A stretch of DNA of 64,000 nt from Macrobrachium rosenbergii (GCF_040412425.1 NC_089744.1:39211599-39275598), one strand, 5' to 3'; positions 1 to 12,924 are shown, counted from the first letter of the stretch. The notes: a model not told the origin generated them from the letters alone. Numbers and translations: made by a program.

Positions 1-105
1 TTACCTTCAGAATTCGTTATAGTGACTACTTCATAGCGTCACGAAGGCATATAACGTTATAAATTCGGTTTCACTGTTGTTGCATGAGAAACAGACCTCC
101 CCTCC

Positions 106-106
<1 letters not shown>

Positions 107-137
<31 letters not shown>

Positions 138-143
138 GACACA
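107..143. repeat. (CA)n microsatellite
   Basis: A run of CA/AC dinucleotides with minor interruptions, seen directly. Confidence 0.9.
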
Positions 144-233
144 CCTGAGTGTGAATTGTAGAAATGCAATTTTTTTTTTATTGTCTTTGCGCAGTGGACA
201 TGCTTTTGACTCTCTTCTGAGATAGGAACATAA

Positions 234-475
234 CTTCCCCTCCCCCTTCCCTTCCCCTATATCTTCCCCTCACCCTCTCCTCCCCCTTCCCATCCCAATT
301 CCCCTTCTTTTTCCCTCCCTTCCCCTCCCTCCCCTTTGCCTCCTCCTCCTCCTCTTCCCTCCCTCCCCTCCCCCCTTTCCCTTCCCCCTTCCCTCCCCTT
401 CCCGTCCCCTTCCCTCCCCTTCACCTTTCCCTCTCTCTTCTCCTCCCCTCCCCTCCTCCCTCCCCTACCCTATAC
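234..475. repeat. Polypyrimidine low-complexity tract
   Basis: About 240 bases made almost entirely of C and T in CCCTTCC-like runs. Any open frame here (a P/S/L-rich one spans about 336-521) is a by-product of composition. The purine/pyrimidine asymmetry could favour triplex (H-DNA) structure, which is inference only. Confidence 0.9.
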
Positions 476-639
476 TTTCATTCAGAGTTTTCCCAGGCAG
501 TGCGGGGTCGGTCAGGAGTGAGGTTGCTAGCCTTATTTATTTTATATATATGTGTGTGCGTGTGCGTATACCAGCTACGGTGATTCCTAACTTCTCGATT
601 TCTCCACATGTATTGGATACGGTTTCCAAATACCAATCC

Positions 640-730
640 TTAGACCAGTTTAGGGTAACTTCACTCTGACCTATCGGGTACGGGTTCGAATCCTGCCTTG
701 GGCTTCAGAGTTTCTTCATTTGTTTCTTCA
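640..730 (+). repeat. tRNA-like SINE fragment (copy 1)
   Basis: Contains a perfect RNA polymerase III B-box, GGTTCGAATCC, at 683-693. It is followed 28 bases after the box start by TTTCTTCATT. The same B-box and the same downstream word at the same 28-base spacing recur at 12963-13000, so this is a repeat family and not a chance match. No convincing A-box or cloverleaf is visible, so it is not called a tRNA gene. Short interspersed elements derived from tRNA typically keep the B-box. Confidence 0.5.
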
Positions 731-835
731 TGTGTGTCAAAGGCTTCGTAGTTACATGCATATCCAAGATGTGTGAAGAAGTCAAGAAGAGGTTTTTTGC
801 GGCTACTGCAAATACACATATATCGGGTAAAGAAA

Positions 836-836
<1 letters not shown>

Positions 837-879
<43 letters not shown>
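837..879. repeat. (TA)n microsatellite
   Basis: Uninterrupted TA dinucleotides. Tyr/Ile-alternating open frames across it are artefacts. Confidence 0.95.
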
Positions 880-882
<3 letters not shown>

Positions 883-1169
883 AAGAGAGAAAGAATGTGT
901 GTCCACGCTTGTATGTGAAGACGCTCAAGCGTGGCATTCACTGCACCGCTCAGTATCACAAGTGATTCACAAATATGCTGTAGAGTCAAGAAGATCCTGA
1001 ACAAGTTCATCATCTCTTGATCCCTAGGGAACAATCGTAGTATCCAACGTCTACCGTCTGCGAATAGTAGATGCTGTAAGCACTCGTCAGCAACGGGAAA
1101 CTCTCAGCTTTCAGCGTAACAGAGACTTCATTATAATTTCTGTGCTCAAGCAGAAGACTGCCGTATCAC

Positions 1170-1500
1170 CACCCAAGCACTTCCCAATTGGGGTTGAGTG
1201 CCGTCGGTGCACCTCACGTGGTGCACTGGAGAAGTTACTAAAAGGTGTTTGCAGCGTCCCTTCGGCTGCCCCTGCTTTTTAACCTTTTACCTTACCTCCA
1301 TTCCCTGTTCATTTCTTTAGTCTTGTTGTCCAACCTCTCCAACTATTGCTTCTGTGTAACTGTGGGATCTTCCCCCAGTTCCACATTTAGATCCTTGTAC
1401 TTCATTTCCTTTCTTTTCTGGATCTCTTTATCTTGCTGTCCAACCACTCTAATTTCCGCTTTTCACCGTCTCAAGCGCCAATGGCCTAAAATGCCTCACT
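1170..1500 (+). repeat. Dispersed decapod-type repeat (SINE/LINE 3' region)
   Basis: Begins around a short hairpin-forming word, GGTGCACC..GGTGCACT (1206-1228), then GCAGCGTCCCTTCGGC, a pyrimidine-rich body, and an end reading AATGGCCTAAAATGCC. I recall closely similar sequence as a very common interspersed element in shrimp and crab sequences. That assignment is from memory and its exact class is uncertain. No open frame is kept. The following 1501-1929 shows nothing I recognise. Confidence 0.5.
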
Positions 1501-1928
1501 TCTGGATCTGATAACCTAAATTTCATAAAATCAAAACGCCTCAAGCAATATTGGTACCCGAGGCTCGTCCCAAGATATGAGAACCACTCCCAGGCCTGCA
1601 TCCCAACGACCCCGCCCCAGCAAGAAGACCCGAAGAACACACCGGGCGGCATCCTAGAAATGCAAGGACGAGCACCTTACCCGACTGGCCACCAAACTGA
1701 GAGTGAGACACAGCAACCACTAGAAATCCACAATTTATGTGATGTCATCTTTTAACTTTGCAAAACGTCTGCAATATAATGAACATTCCACACCATGTAG
1801 ATTCAGTCCCGATAAAGTGTCCAGAGGGCGAAGCAACAGCTGTCGCCTATAAATATTTAATGGAAGGAAATGCGCACAACTTCATTGTTCATGAGAAGTA
1901 AACGTTAAAAAAGTTAGTAATTAAATTG

Positions 1929-1929
<1 letters not shown>

Positions 1930-2007
<78 letters not shown>

Positions 2008-2020
2008 GTTGTGTTTATAT

Positions 2021-2090
<70 letters not shown>
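1930..2090. repeat. Compound (TA)n-(TA)n-(TG)n microsatellite
   Basis: Two TA tracts (about 1930-2002 and 2024-2070), separated by a TATGTTGTGTT-like interruption, then a pure TG run to about 2090. The compound structure is seen directly. Confidence 0.95.
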
Positions 2091-2463
2091 AATATATACA
2101 CATACATATATATGTATATTTTTGTCAAAGTGAAACTGCCTACAGTAGTGTATCAGTTGGTATCAAGAGAGAAACTTGGATTATCATCATAAGTATGTAT
2201 ATTGAAAAATTATTCATTTCATCGGTGCGTGTTTTTTCTTGCTTGCTTGTACAATGGAATATGCTGACCCAAGAAGTGAATCATCAGCTTGAACCATTGC
2301 GTTATCAAAAGTTGCCAAGATATGTTTTTGTTTGTATTCTGCTGGGTTACCGGGTAATATTTTGTACGCTCTTATTACCTTCCATCTCACAGTAGGTGAG
2401 TCTAAAGATCTCGTCTTGTGTTAGGTTCCATTCATTTTTCTTCCCCCCTTTTTTTTCTCGAGT

Positions 2464-2474
2464 TCATACCTAAG
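2464..2474. repeat. Left target-site duplication of the MULE
   Basis: TCATACCTAAG immediately outside the left inverted repeat. The identical 11 bases lie at 4550-4560 outside the right inverted repeat. Mutator-like elements make 8-11 bp duplications, so the size fits. Confidence 0.85.
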
Positions 2475-4549
2475 AGTGTCCGGTAATTTCATTGCAGTAA
2501 TTTCATCGCATGGTAATTACATATTAGACATTTTTATTGCAATGTAATTACGTTGAAATACATTACATATCGCTTGTTTTTTTCATCGCAGCTTAAAACC
2601 ACCAGACAACAATATTTATTCTGAAAAAAATTTCGAGGTTCAAAGGTAAACTAAAAAAAGCAAAACTTTTTACGGACAATTCCCCTTAGACAGTCCAGTA
2701 GTTCACTATTTTCGAAGCCATTGACGAGGGACGTCTACTTACTGGGTATCTAATTGCCTATAAAAGACAATTTATGGACAATTCTCTTTATGTAGTCCAG
2801 TAGTTCGCGATTTTCTAATTACTAAACCATTCGAATTCACCTGCTTCTTTGCTCAAGTCCTGCCTGCTACTGTACTTTTCCTATATAGGAAATTATTTCT
2901 TACAGTTTTCGGTTTTTATTTGCTATTTCTCATAAAAAGAACACACTCGCAAGCCCTCAAAATGACTCTTCAATACGTCTTAAGCATGAGGAAACAGAAA
3001 GCTCATTGATAATGGGAATCTATTTTTGAGAGAGAGGACAAGTGGAGAAAATATTATTTGGAAATGTGATCAATTGTATACAACAAAGTGCCAGGCAAGA
3101 GTTTATACAAAAGGAGAATCCATTGCAAAACGATTTGGAGAACACAATCATGCAGGCAATGATGCTCGTGTTAAAGCTACTAGAGTGATGAATGCCACGA
3201 AAGAAAAAGCCATTTCCACTCAGGAAACAACGCATTGCATCGCAACCCAGGCATATGTTGGGGTATCCCAAGCTTGCAAATCCTATATGGTTTACTCCAG
3301 TAAACATACCTCCTGACTACAAGGTAACACAAGCAAATCAACCTTTTCTTCTGTTCCGCAGTGATGATGGACCAGACCGAATTGTTCTATTTTCGACTCA
3401 AAGAAATCTACAGGTATTATCCAGTGCAAACAATTGGTATGCAGATGGGACTCTCAGAACAGTACCCCCTTTATTCATGGTATCATGAATGGTGGTGTTT
3501 TGCCTCTTGTTTATGTTTTAATGGCCAAACAAAATTAAGAGAGTTACAAGAAGCTTTTGTCAGAACTAAAAGCCTTAGAGCCAACCTTATCACCAAACAC
3601 AATAAGGACCGATTTTGAACTCTCAGCAATTAATGCTTTCAGAGGAGTTTTTCCTAATTCAAATCAAAAAGGTTGTTTTTCATTTTTCCAAATGTTTATT
3701 TCGATCCATTCAATCAATTGGTCTACAGCAGAATATGCGTTAAAAATGCGTATGATGGTAGCAATTGCATTCGTGCCGGTCTTAGATGTAGTATGCTCAT
3801 TTGAATATTTAATCGATAATAATGATTATCCTGAAGAAGCCCAGCCTGTCTTAGATTACGTAGAGGATACGTGGATTGGACGCCCAAACCGTCGCTCAGA
3901 ACGTCGACCTCCTCGATTTGGTCATGTTTATGGAATTGCTTTGATGCTGACAAGCTCTTAAGGTGCCTCTAAAACAAACAATTCTTGTGAAGGCTGACAT
4001 TGATCGTTCAGCGAGTTGATTGTCGCATCTCATCCTACGATCTAGAAATTTTTAGACATTTTGAAGAAAGAACAATCAAGAAATGAAGCAATAATGGAAC
4101 AGTGTACCTGGTTCAGACATTCCTCGTCGTGAAAAATATATAAAATATATATATATATAGGATAGTACCATTAGAATCCAATTGCCCATAATTTGTCTTT
4201 TTGAGTATTGATGACATCCATTTAAATGTCTTTTTTTAGGATGAATTTTTTCAGGTTTACCTTTGAATTTCTTTACATATTGTTACGTAATAACATGTAT
4301 TAATTTGTATTAGTAGATGAATAAATAATTTTTAATGAATAACACCATTTTGTGTCTCTTTATGTCTTGAGGTGTGATGTTTTTCCTTTGAATGTCTTTA
4401 CATTTTTTCAAAATGATATTGTTCTGTGATGTTTTTACCTTGCGATGAAAAAACAAGCGATTGAATTACTGACGATGTAATGTATTCCAAAGTAATTCCA
4501 TTGCAATGAAAATGCCTATGTAATTACCATGCGATGAAATAACAGTGAA
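2475..4549 (+). mobile_element. Complete Mutator-like (MULE) DNA transposon
   Basis: About 2.1 kb bounded by inverted repeats of roughly 110 bp: left about 2475-2592, right about 4437-4549. Both ends read, inward, TTTCATCGCATGGTAATTAC, then a CATTACAT block and CGCTTGTTTTTT. The left copy carries an extra ~18-base partial duplication near its tip. An 11-bp direct repeat (TCATACCTAAG) flanks the element exactly. Inside is a plus-strand FLYWCH/MULE transposase broken by stops and frameshifts, so the copy is non-autonomous. Long inverted ends, a target duplication of this length and this protein family together identify the superfamily. Confidence 0.88.
3026..3961 (+). pseudogene. MULE transposase with FLYWCH zinc finger (frameshifted)
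   Basis: Three frames together show one protein. 3050-3165 encodes WKC...TKCQAR...GEHNHAGN, the W-C-C-H-H pattern of a FLYWCH/WRKY-like zinc finger that binds DNA in this family. 3315-3485 (another frame) has FLLF, DGPDRIVLF, QRNLQ and YADGTLRTVPPLF, the start of the MULE RNase-H-fold domain with the first catalytic Asp in DGT. A short piece at 3485-3535 reads NGGVLPLVYVLMA. 3557-3961 has IRTDFELSAINAFR (second Asp), KGCF, and C-terminal EDTWIGRPNRR...PPRFGH. The histidine normally after KGCFFH appears lost. At least two frameshifts and internal stops mean it cannot make a complete transposase. The family assignment is confident; intact relatives elsewhere in the genome are likely but not shown. 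Confidence 0.85.
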
Positions 4550-4560
4550 TCATACCTAAG
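4550..4560. repeat. Right target-site duplication of the MULE
   Basis: TCATACCTAAG, identical to 2464-2474. A short chance palindrome (CCTAAGCCTTAGG) continues beyond it. Confidence 0.85.
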
Positions 4561-5470
4561 CCTTAGGTTGTCCCTTATACCTGCATGCACTTAGAAAATT
4601 AATTGCTAATTGATAGTTGAAACTAACTTAATGATTTAGACATTTTTGTTTAATAGTTTCGTTTTCGCCAAAGAAGACATCGTGCTGTGGTCTTGATATG
4701 CATATGGTCTCGCTATTGAAGACAGAGCGAGAGAGATGCTATGGTAATGAGGAATTTTTTTATTAGTTTTGTTAGATACACGGTGAAAATAGGAATTTGT
4801 ATAAAGATACCATGCAATTCAAAGCTTAGAAGAAGGGCTTGACTAACGGAGGTCCCGACATCAGGTTATTATTGGCCAGTCTTAGAAGGGACCGGTATTC
4901 AGCTGAGATTATATCACAGCCGGCGTTGATACCGTATTCAACATACTATCTGAGTTGCATATTCATTTGTATGTGTAATTGTGCATAATAATGTTTCGTG
5001 CTAATGATTATTCAACCATATACCTGTAGTTTCATTGTGCTAACGCTGCAGCTGTTCCTCCTTTTCCCTTTTCTCCAATGTTGTTCGTTGCTTTTTTCTC
5101 TCCAGTTAGATGTTTAGCTGTTTTATTAAACTCACCAGTTTGTATTATTGCATAATGATATGATGTTCATATTTAGGAAACTGGGTTTATTGGCTGGTAA
5201 TGTATTATACTGAAAAAATGTTAAGAAAAATTTTTTCTGTTAGTCAATTGGCATGAAGTGCATGTGAGCCATGACCTTGTGGGAAAACGATTACGCTCTT
5301 AGTAAAATTTTAATTATGGAAAGGTTTGGTTACTATATCGTAACCATTCAGGAAGACTTTGCATAGATATAATAAACACTTGCATAATGATAAAGTATTT
5401 TAATATACTGTAATGAATCTGTAAAATGAATTTAATTATCGTGACATGTATTCTGCATTCGCACAAAACA
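4561..5470. other. No gene recognised
   Basis: AT-rich unique-looking sequence between the MULE and the large palindrome. I see no conserved protein, RNA or repeat motif in it. Confidence 0.5.
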
Positions 5471-5564
5471 AAAGAACATTTCAGAATTGTTGATATCAAG
5501 TTGAACGAAAATAATCATCCAATTTATGATGAAATTTCGTAACTTTCATTCTTTTGTACAATAA

Positions 5565-5580
5565 TAATGATAATAATAAC

Positions 5581-5613
<33 letters not shown>
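5565..5613. repeat. (AAT)n microsatellite
   Basis: AAT/ATA repeats in the left arm of the palindrome, with an ATT-rich partner at 6968-7073 in the right arm. Confidence 0.9.
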
Positions 5614-5616
<3 letters not shown>

Positions 5617-5859
5617 AAGAAATACACAGGTACCAGTATGCAGGCATATGTATAGCAGACTTGAAAATTCCGCCGATTTATCGATTGATATTGGACTGTT
5701 TCAGTTTTTAGGACATTTTGACATGTACAATTTCATGTATCACTTTATTAGGGTATTCTATCTCATTTTGGTTCAACTTATTATGCCAAGGAAATCACTC
5801 GCATAAATTCACACCCACATGCACACATAAGTAATATAAATACACACATACATACAAAC

Positions 5860-5861
<2 letters not shown>

Positions 5862-5940
<79 letters not shown>
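5862..5940. repeat. (TA)n microsatellite
   Basis: Pure TA tract in the left palindrome arm. The equivalent tract in the right arm is 6553-6629. Confidence 0.95.
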
Positions 5941-5948
<8 letters not shown>

Positions 5949-6180
5949 ACACACTAGGTACTCATGGTCAGTGTTTAAAACATACACCTCACAAGCCATA
6001 GGTCTCGGTATTTAGAATTCCATTGCTTTCTCCTGATGAAAGCAGAAGGCATTAAGCCAAGTGCTGTTCTTGTACCAGCCTCCATTACTGTAGGCGGAAG
6101 TGCTTATATAATTCCTTTGGGTACAAACTATTCCGAAGATGCAGTGAATTCGATAAATAGGATTACTATATGAATACAAT

Positions 6181-6185
<5 letters not shown>

Positions 6186-6242
<57 letters not shown>
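6186..6242. repeat. (TA)n microsatellite at palindrome centre
   Basis: TA tract that forms the symmetry centre of the 5471-7165 palindrome. Confidence 0.95.
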
Positions 6243-6248
<6 letters not shown>

Positions 6249-6549
6249 TAATTCATACAGTAATCCTATTTATCGAATTCACTGCATCTTCGGAATAGTT
6301 TTATATATGTATATTATATGTATATTATATTCATATAGTAATCCTATTTATCGAATTCACAGCATCTTCGGAATAGTTTGTACCCAAAGGAATTATATAA
6401 GCACTTCCACCTACAGTAATGGAGGCTGGTACAAGAACAGCAGTTGGCTTAATGCCTTCTGCTTTCATCAGGAGAAAGCAATGAAATTTAAATACCGAGA
6501 CCTATGGCTTGCGAGGTGTATGTTCTAAACACTGACCATGAGTACCTAG

Positions 6550-6552
<3 letters not shown>

Positions 6553-6629
<77 letters not shown>
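6553..6629. repeat. (TA)n microsatellite
   Basis: Right-arm counterpart of the 5862-5940 tract. Confidence 0.95.
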
Positions 6630-6633
<4 letters not shown>

Positions 6634-6967
6634 CACACACACGTTTGTATGTATGTATGTGTGTATTTATATTATTTATATTTATAGTATGTGTGTGCGT
6701 GTGGGTGTGAATTTATGCGAGTGATTTTCTTGGCATAATAAGTTGAACCAAAATGAGATAGAATACCCTAATAAAGTGATACATGAAATTGTACATGTCA
6801 CGATAATACCTTAAATATTTTCCATCATAATTTTAACATAAATTTAAATTTATTTTTTTTTTAGGCCATCTGTCCTAAAACCTGAGACAGTCCAATATCT
6901 GTCGATAAATCGACGGAATTTTCAAGTCTGCTATACATATGCCTGCATACTGGTACCTGTATATTTC

Positions 6968-7009
6968 TTATTATTATTATTATTATTTTTATTATTATTA
7001 TTATTGTTA

Positions 7010-7073
<64 letters not shown>
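6968..7073. repeat. (ATT)n microsatellite
   Basis: ATT repeats with a few interruptions; the right-arm counterpart of 5565-5613 and about twice as long. Confidence 0.9.
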
Positions 7074-7165
7074 GTACAAAAGAATGAAAGTTACGAAATT
7101 TTATCGTAAATTGGATGATTATTTTCGTTCAACTTGATATCAACAATTCTGAAATGTTCTTTAGT

Positions 7166-8269
7166 TATTGATCCTATTATGATTAAAAACTTGTTACTTT
7201 TCTTTTAGCCGCTCCCATTTCGATATTTTATGTGTTGATTATACGACGAATCTTGGGTATGCCCTTTCAAAGCTTTATGAAGTTAATTCGTGAATATTGA
7301 AGGTTTTTACCCTTACATGCACATGGCAAGGATATGTTCCATAAAATGAAAAAATATCTCTTTGAAAAGGAATCTTAATGCTCTAGAGAATTCCGTCAGT
7401 AATAAAGACAGCACCACCGAGTCAGTCAAATTCTCTCTACCCACGAAAAAGATTCATCTTAATAAGAACATGTGGAAGTGAAGCCTTGCAGCTTGTAAGA
7501 GCGCAAAATAAAGAACGATGAAGAGAAATGCGATTATACACACAATAGCTCTTAGGGAATTGCGCAAAATTAACCCGATGGCACGCATCATGCAAGATTG
7601 CGTAGTGACAAACAGCATCCTCCTTCGCCACTGGTAATGCTTAACCTCCAGAAACTCGTCTTGGTAATAGGGTGAACTGCAGCTAGCCTTTCATTTACAT
7701 ACGTTGACGAGAATATTAAGTGTGCGAAAACACCAAGCAAACAAGCACGCAGTCAAATTCTTGCTCACGAACAATCTTCTCGGAAGTTGCTTTAGGTAAC
7801 TGTTAACAAGCTTTACTAACTGAGAAAAGCATAGCAGTATGAATTCATATTGGAGAATATGGTTACGCTGCAGCTGAATGGCGAACATAACAACAGCGAC
7901 CTTTCCGTTGAGGAATGAAATAAGGGCGAGGAGTATTCCACGGAGCAAGATATTCTTTGTGCAAAAGGAAAGAAAACCAAAGAAAAAATGACTAGGGCAT
8001 GACATGTTTCTATAATAAATAACGAAAGTGATAAATATATACAGGTATATATGTACATATATATATTATGTATGCATATATATACATATACATATGTATA
8101 TTGTTATATTTATATATACACACACGCACACACAATCTCTGTCACGGGAATTGAAACGCGGTATAAAATATGAACAGTATATGATCACAAAGAACGGGGA
8201 ACAACCAAGTGCAGGATTTTTTGCCCTTACTCTTAAGTGTAGAAACTTGGAGTGTCTGTGGAAGCCATG
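7166..8269. other. No gene recognised; short TA/CA-rich patch
   Basis: No conserved motif seen. 8033-8135 is a patch of imperfect TA/TG/CA dinucleotides. Open frames of 60-100 codons at 7437-8058 have no recognisable domain and no support as genes. Confidence 0.4.
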
Positions 8270-8711
8270 GTGGAAATGAATGAAGGTATTGTTGAATCAA
8301 CTCTTCTTTGCTGAAATGAACTGAATATGTTGAATGTGGATGAAACGATAAAGGTGAGGTTATTAACAAAAACTGCTTGTTTAGTATGGGAAGGGTAAGA
8401 AGAATTGGAAGGGTGAGAAATCTGGAGATAGGTAGAAGTGTTAAAAAGGTTAGGATTGTTTGAGGGATTGATTTTTAAGAGGATTTGGTCGTGTGAAGAA
8501 AATCAAGCTTGACAGTTTCAAGAGGAAAGAGTACAATTCAGAAATGTTAGGAGGGAAGAGAGGAGTTGAAAGGCAATGAATAGATATGGGGAGAAAGGAT
8601 TGGAAAGGAATGACAATATCCATGATGACCTGAAAATGCATGTAAGGTAGGAGTAAATGGCACATCGTGCATAGATGAGTTGAGCTTGCTGTGGTTATGA
8701 GTAGGAGTTGC
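8270..8711 (+). pseudogene. LINE C-terminal remnant (tentative)
   Basis: The purine-rich plus strand, read across frames with stops, gives KVRLLTKTACLVWEG, then RGFGRVKKIKLDSF and GKRGVERQ. This resembles the end of RTE-type LINE polymerases, where a region with RWFGHVxR is followed by a GRP/KRW-like basic segment. No intact frame exists. The same strand asymmetry is seen in the better supported LINE pieces at 23270-24090 and 27279-28103. Assignment is tentative. Confidence 0.35.
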
Positions 8712-9792
8712 TTCATACATCTAGTAAGGGAATAACTAACAATTTATTACAAAGTTAAGTACAACAACTTACTGATGGGAAGCCGATGCTCTTAAGAGGA
8801 CCATCACTTACGGAGTAACACTGAGGACACCCTGCAATGGAGTTTAAGTGAGTCTTCAGCTGTCCCCTGCTAATTGAGACCAAAGTGATTTATAAATTCA
8901 GGTATTTGGAACAGGCATCCAAGCCTCTCATATAAGCTACATTGGACACACGACAGCTGTAAGGGTGTGACTTCAAGTCTGTTACGACCATGGAGATATC
9001 CATCTGCACCGTGGATGTATAAGACAAGCAGCTGCCTGTAAATGACCTTATTAGAGAAAGTGTTCAACAGGAGAAAAGCTGTTAGTGTTTTGTGGCCGGT
9101 GAGCACTGCGCAGCGCGACCGCAGTAGCCCACACTGAACGTCCAGATGTCTTCAGACTGTTTTTTCGAGCAGAGAAAAATCCCACTGCAAAGCACCAGGA
9201 GTCACTGGAGCTGAGGAGCCTGTCTTGTGAAGCTTCTTGAAGAATTATCATGATCTGTGAAATTTCTTTCTTTGTTGATTTTTCCTTTTATTTTGTTTTT
9301 TTATTTTTTATTTTTGACTGTTCAGCTATACAGTATATGGAAGTGTCGTTCCATTCTGGATCTATTGTGGCCATATGTGAATGGTTGAAACAGATCTTGG
9401 CAGGAGAATAAAATGGGACAACATAGCAACATTTTTTGTCATTTCCCCCAGAGTTTTGCCATTGAAGATAAGAGGAGATTCGGGAGATTAGTTAGTGGAC
9501 GCCATGTTTGTCAGCATTCAGTAGGAAATGCTTTCAAGAAAAACTGCCTTAATTCCTAGGGGGAGTAATATTGATAGGTGCATTTACCATGGGTAGAATT
9601 AGAACTTGGACCTTTGTTTTAGAAACTTGACCATTATGTTATCGATAGGTTGATATTGACTCTGCTGTACATATTCCTGTCTAATTCAGGATTTGTCTTC
9701 GGAATCAGTATCAGCCCCTCTCCACAATGATAGCTCATCAGTAGGTTTGTAGCACTTGGATAATTATGAATTGTTATCACAAACACACACAC

Positions 9793-9796
<4 letters not shown>
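8712..9796. other. No gene recognised
   Basis: Mixed-composition sequence with no convincing domain, RNA or repeat signature. Confidence 0.4.

Positions 9797-9831
<35 letters not shown>
9797..9831. repeat. (TA)n microsatellite
   Basis: TA tract adjoining the outer left end of the foldback element. Confidence 0.9.
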
Positions 9832-9832
<1 letters not shown>

Positions 9833-9837
9833 CTATT

Positions 9838-10133
9838 TATCACATCACCGTGATTCATATACAATCAGAAAGCTACAAACGTATATATACTTGGCTCGGA
9901 AGTATATATTTTATAAGGTTACCGAAGGGGAATTTGTATAGTTGACAGGTCCGACCAGCGACGGATAGAATCAGGATACATGACACCAACCATTAAGAAT
10001 GGTTAGTGTGTCACTGTAGTCCTGATTCCCTCGTCCGTCGCTGGTTCGACCTCACGGGAATTTATTATCAACTAACAAAATAAATGAAAAATATTCTCTG
10101 GAGGTAGAGGAACCATTTACGTTTGTAGTTTTA

Positions 10134-10140
<7 letters not shown>
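9838..10140. repeat. Foldback (hairpin) element
   Basis: The core is a near-perfect stem with a 3-base loop (AAG, 9995-9997). GGTCCGACCAGCGACGG (9949-9965) pairs with CCGTCGCTGGTTCGACC (10035-10051), and ACACCAACCATT (9983-9994) pairs with AATGGTTAGTGT (9998-10009). Weaker inverted similarity continues outward to ACAAACGT (9877-9884) and ACGTTTGT (10120-10127), with (TA)n tracts on both sides. No protein is encoded. The word GGTTCGACC resembles a pol III B-box. I associate this hairpin with a very abundant decapod repeat, from memory only. Confidence 0.75.
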
Positions 10141-10202
<62 letters not shown>

Positions 10203-10220
10203 AATATATATATATATAAT
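10135..10220. repeat. (TA)n microsatellite
   Basis: Two TA tracts with short CA and AA interruptions adjoining the right end of the foldback element. Confidence 0.9.
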
Positions 10221-10378
10221 GTGTGTATACACATATACCATACATGCTATAAGAGAAGAGCCCTCTGGTTCTCAGAAAGTCTCTAGGAATAAATGAACTG
10301 TCTCAGGGACCATTATACAAGGTTGACAGGTGAGTGGTAAACACGATTTCAGTGCTCTACCACTGTTATATGACACGC

Positions 10379-10437
<59 letters not shown>
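10379..10437. repeat. (TA)n microsatellite
   Basis: Pure TA tract. Confidence 0.95.
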
Positions 10438-11641
<1,204 letters not shown>

Positions 11642-12000
11642 GAAAATAAATATTAAAAAATCCGTTAAAAGACAATAAAGATTTAAGAAAATATCAGTTT
11701 CAAAAATCTTCTAAAAATAGGAAAATAAACGTAGGAAGAAATGAAAACATTTTAAAATAATTGAAAATAAAAAAAAACTAATGGGATCAATTCTATTGCT
11801 CAAGTAAAAATGAACCTGTTCTTTTTTCAGAGAATATACTTTTAGGTTTTTTTGTAGGTAAAAGTTTGTTACGACATGGATTCTATAATGCAGTGGTTCC
11901 CCAAACAAAAATAAAAAATAAATAAAGCTAATTGAAAATAAGAATGCAAAAGAATGAATAAATATTAGTAAAAAACTAAAAATAAAAAAAATTCATGAAT

Positions 12001-12060
12001 AATATATATATAATATATATAATAATATATATATATATTATATATATATATATATACATA
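12001..12060. repeat. Imperfect (TA)n microsatellite
   Basis: TA repeats broken by AATA and TATTATA words. Confidence 0.85.
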
Positions 12061-12177
12061 TATACTGTACATATATAAATCTTTTCATTTAAATCTTTTT
12101 TTATTTTTATTTTTATTGTATTTGTTTATTTTTCATTTTATTTTCATTTGAGGAAAAAAGTAAACCTGAAAACCTTA

Positions 12178-12250
12178 AGAGAGAGAGAGAGAGAGAGATT
12201 GGAGGGATGGCAGGTTCATCCTTTCCAAGATCCTTGAGAGAGAGAGAGTA
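12178..12250. repeat. (GA)n short tracts
   Basis: GA runs at 12180-12198 and 12236-12248 within purine-rich sequence. Confidence 0.8.
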
Positions 12251-12260
12251 TATATTTCCA

Positions 12261-12262
<2 letters not shown>

Positions 12263-12338
<76 letters not shown>
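12263..12338. repeat. (TA)n microsatellite
   Basis: Pure TA tract followed directly by an ~18-base T run. Confidence 0.95.
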
Positions 12339-12357
<19 letters not shown>

Positions 12358-12586
12358 AAATGACAAATACCATTTAATTCCATTGAATAAAATTATGATA
12401 CAAGTAAATTTTAAAGATATAACAATAACTAAAGAGAAAAAGAAACTAATGCTCATTTAAAACTAAAAATTTCAATATTGATTGCAAATTTACTTTTGAG
12501 AAAAATTTACGGAAAGCTGCAATTTGCTTTAATTTTCTTCATTGTAATTAAATGGTATGAATTGAATTGTATAGATATTTAGATAT

Positions 12587-12802
<216 letters not shown>

Positions 12803-12924
12803 GGCAATATAAGCTAAAACACTGTGCTATGATGATGAGTTTGGGTCTTCCAGCTCCAGTAGAATTATATTGATACGAAGGACATATTATCCTGGCTTGA
12901 GGCGAAATAGACTTACTACATCTT

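Larger units (their letters stand above)
5471..7165. repeat. 1.7-kb imperfect palindrome (long inverted repeat)
   Basis: The left arm, from AAGAACATTTCAGAATTG near 5471 to about 6180, reappears in reverse complement from about 6241 to CAATTCTGAAATGTTCTT near 7165. Matching landmarks, outside to inside: the GTTGATATCAAG end; an (AAT)n/(ATT)n tract; GGTACCAGTATGCAGGC; TTATCGA; ATTTCATGTATCAC; a (TA)n tract in each arm; CTCACAAGCCATAGG; GCATTAAGCCAA; and GATAAATAGGATTACT. The centre is a (TA)n tract (6186-6242). The right arm has an extra ~80-bp T-rich insertion near 6800-6880 and a second copy of the innermost ~45 bp (6247-6295 and 6335-6380). No transposase is found. It may be a head-to-head duplication of one repeat unit or a foldback element. 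Confidence 0.85.

Noticed and set aside
5471..7165. Reading the palindrome as terminal inverted repeats of a large DNA transposon
   Set aside because: The arms meet at a TA tract with no interior, no transposase and no clear target duplication, so only an inverted repeat is claimed.
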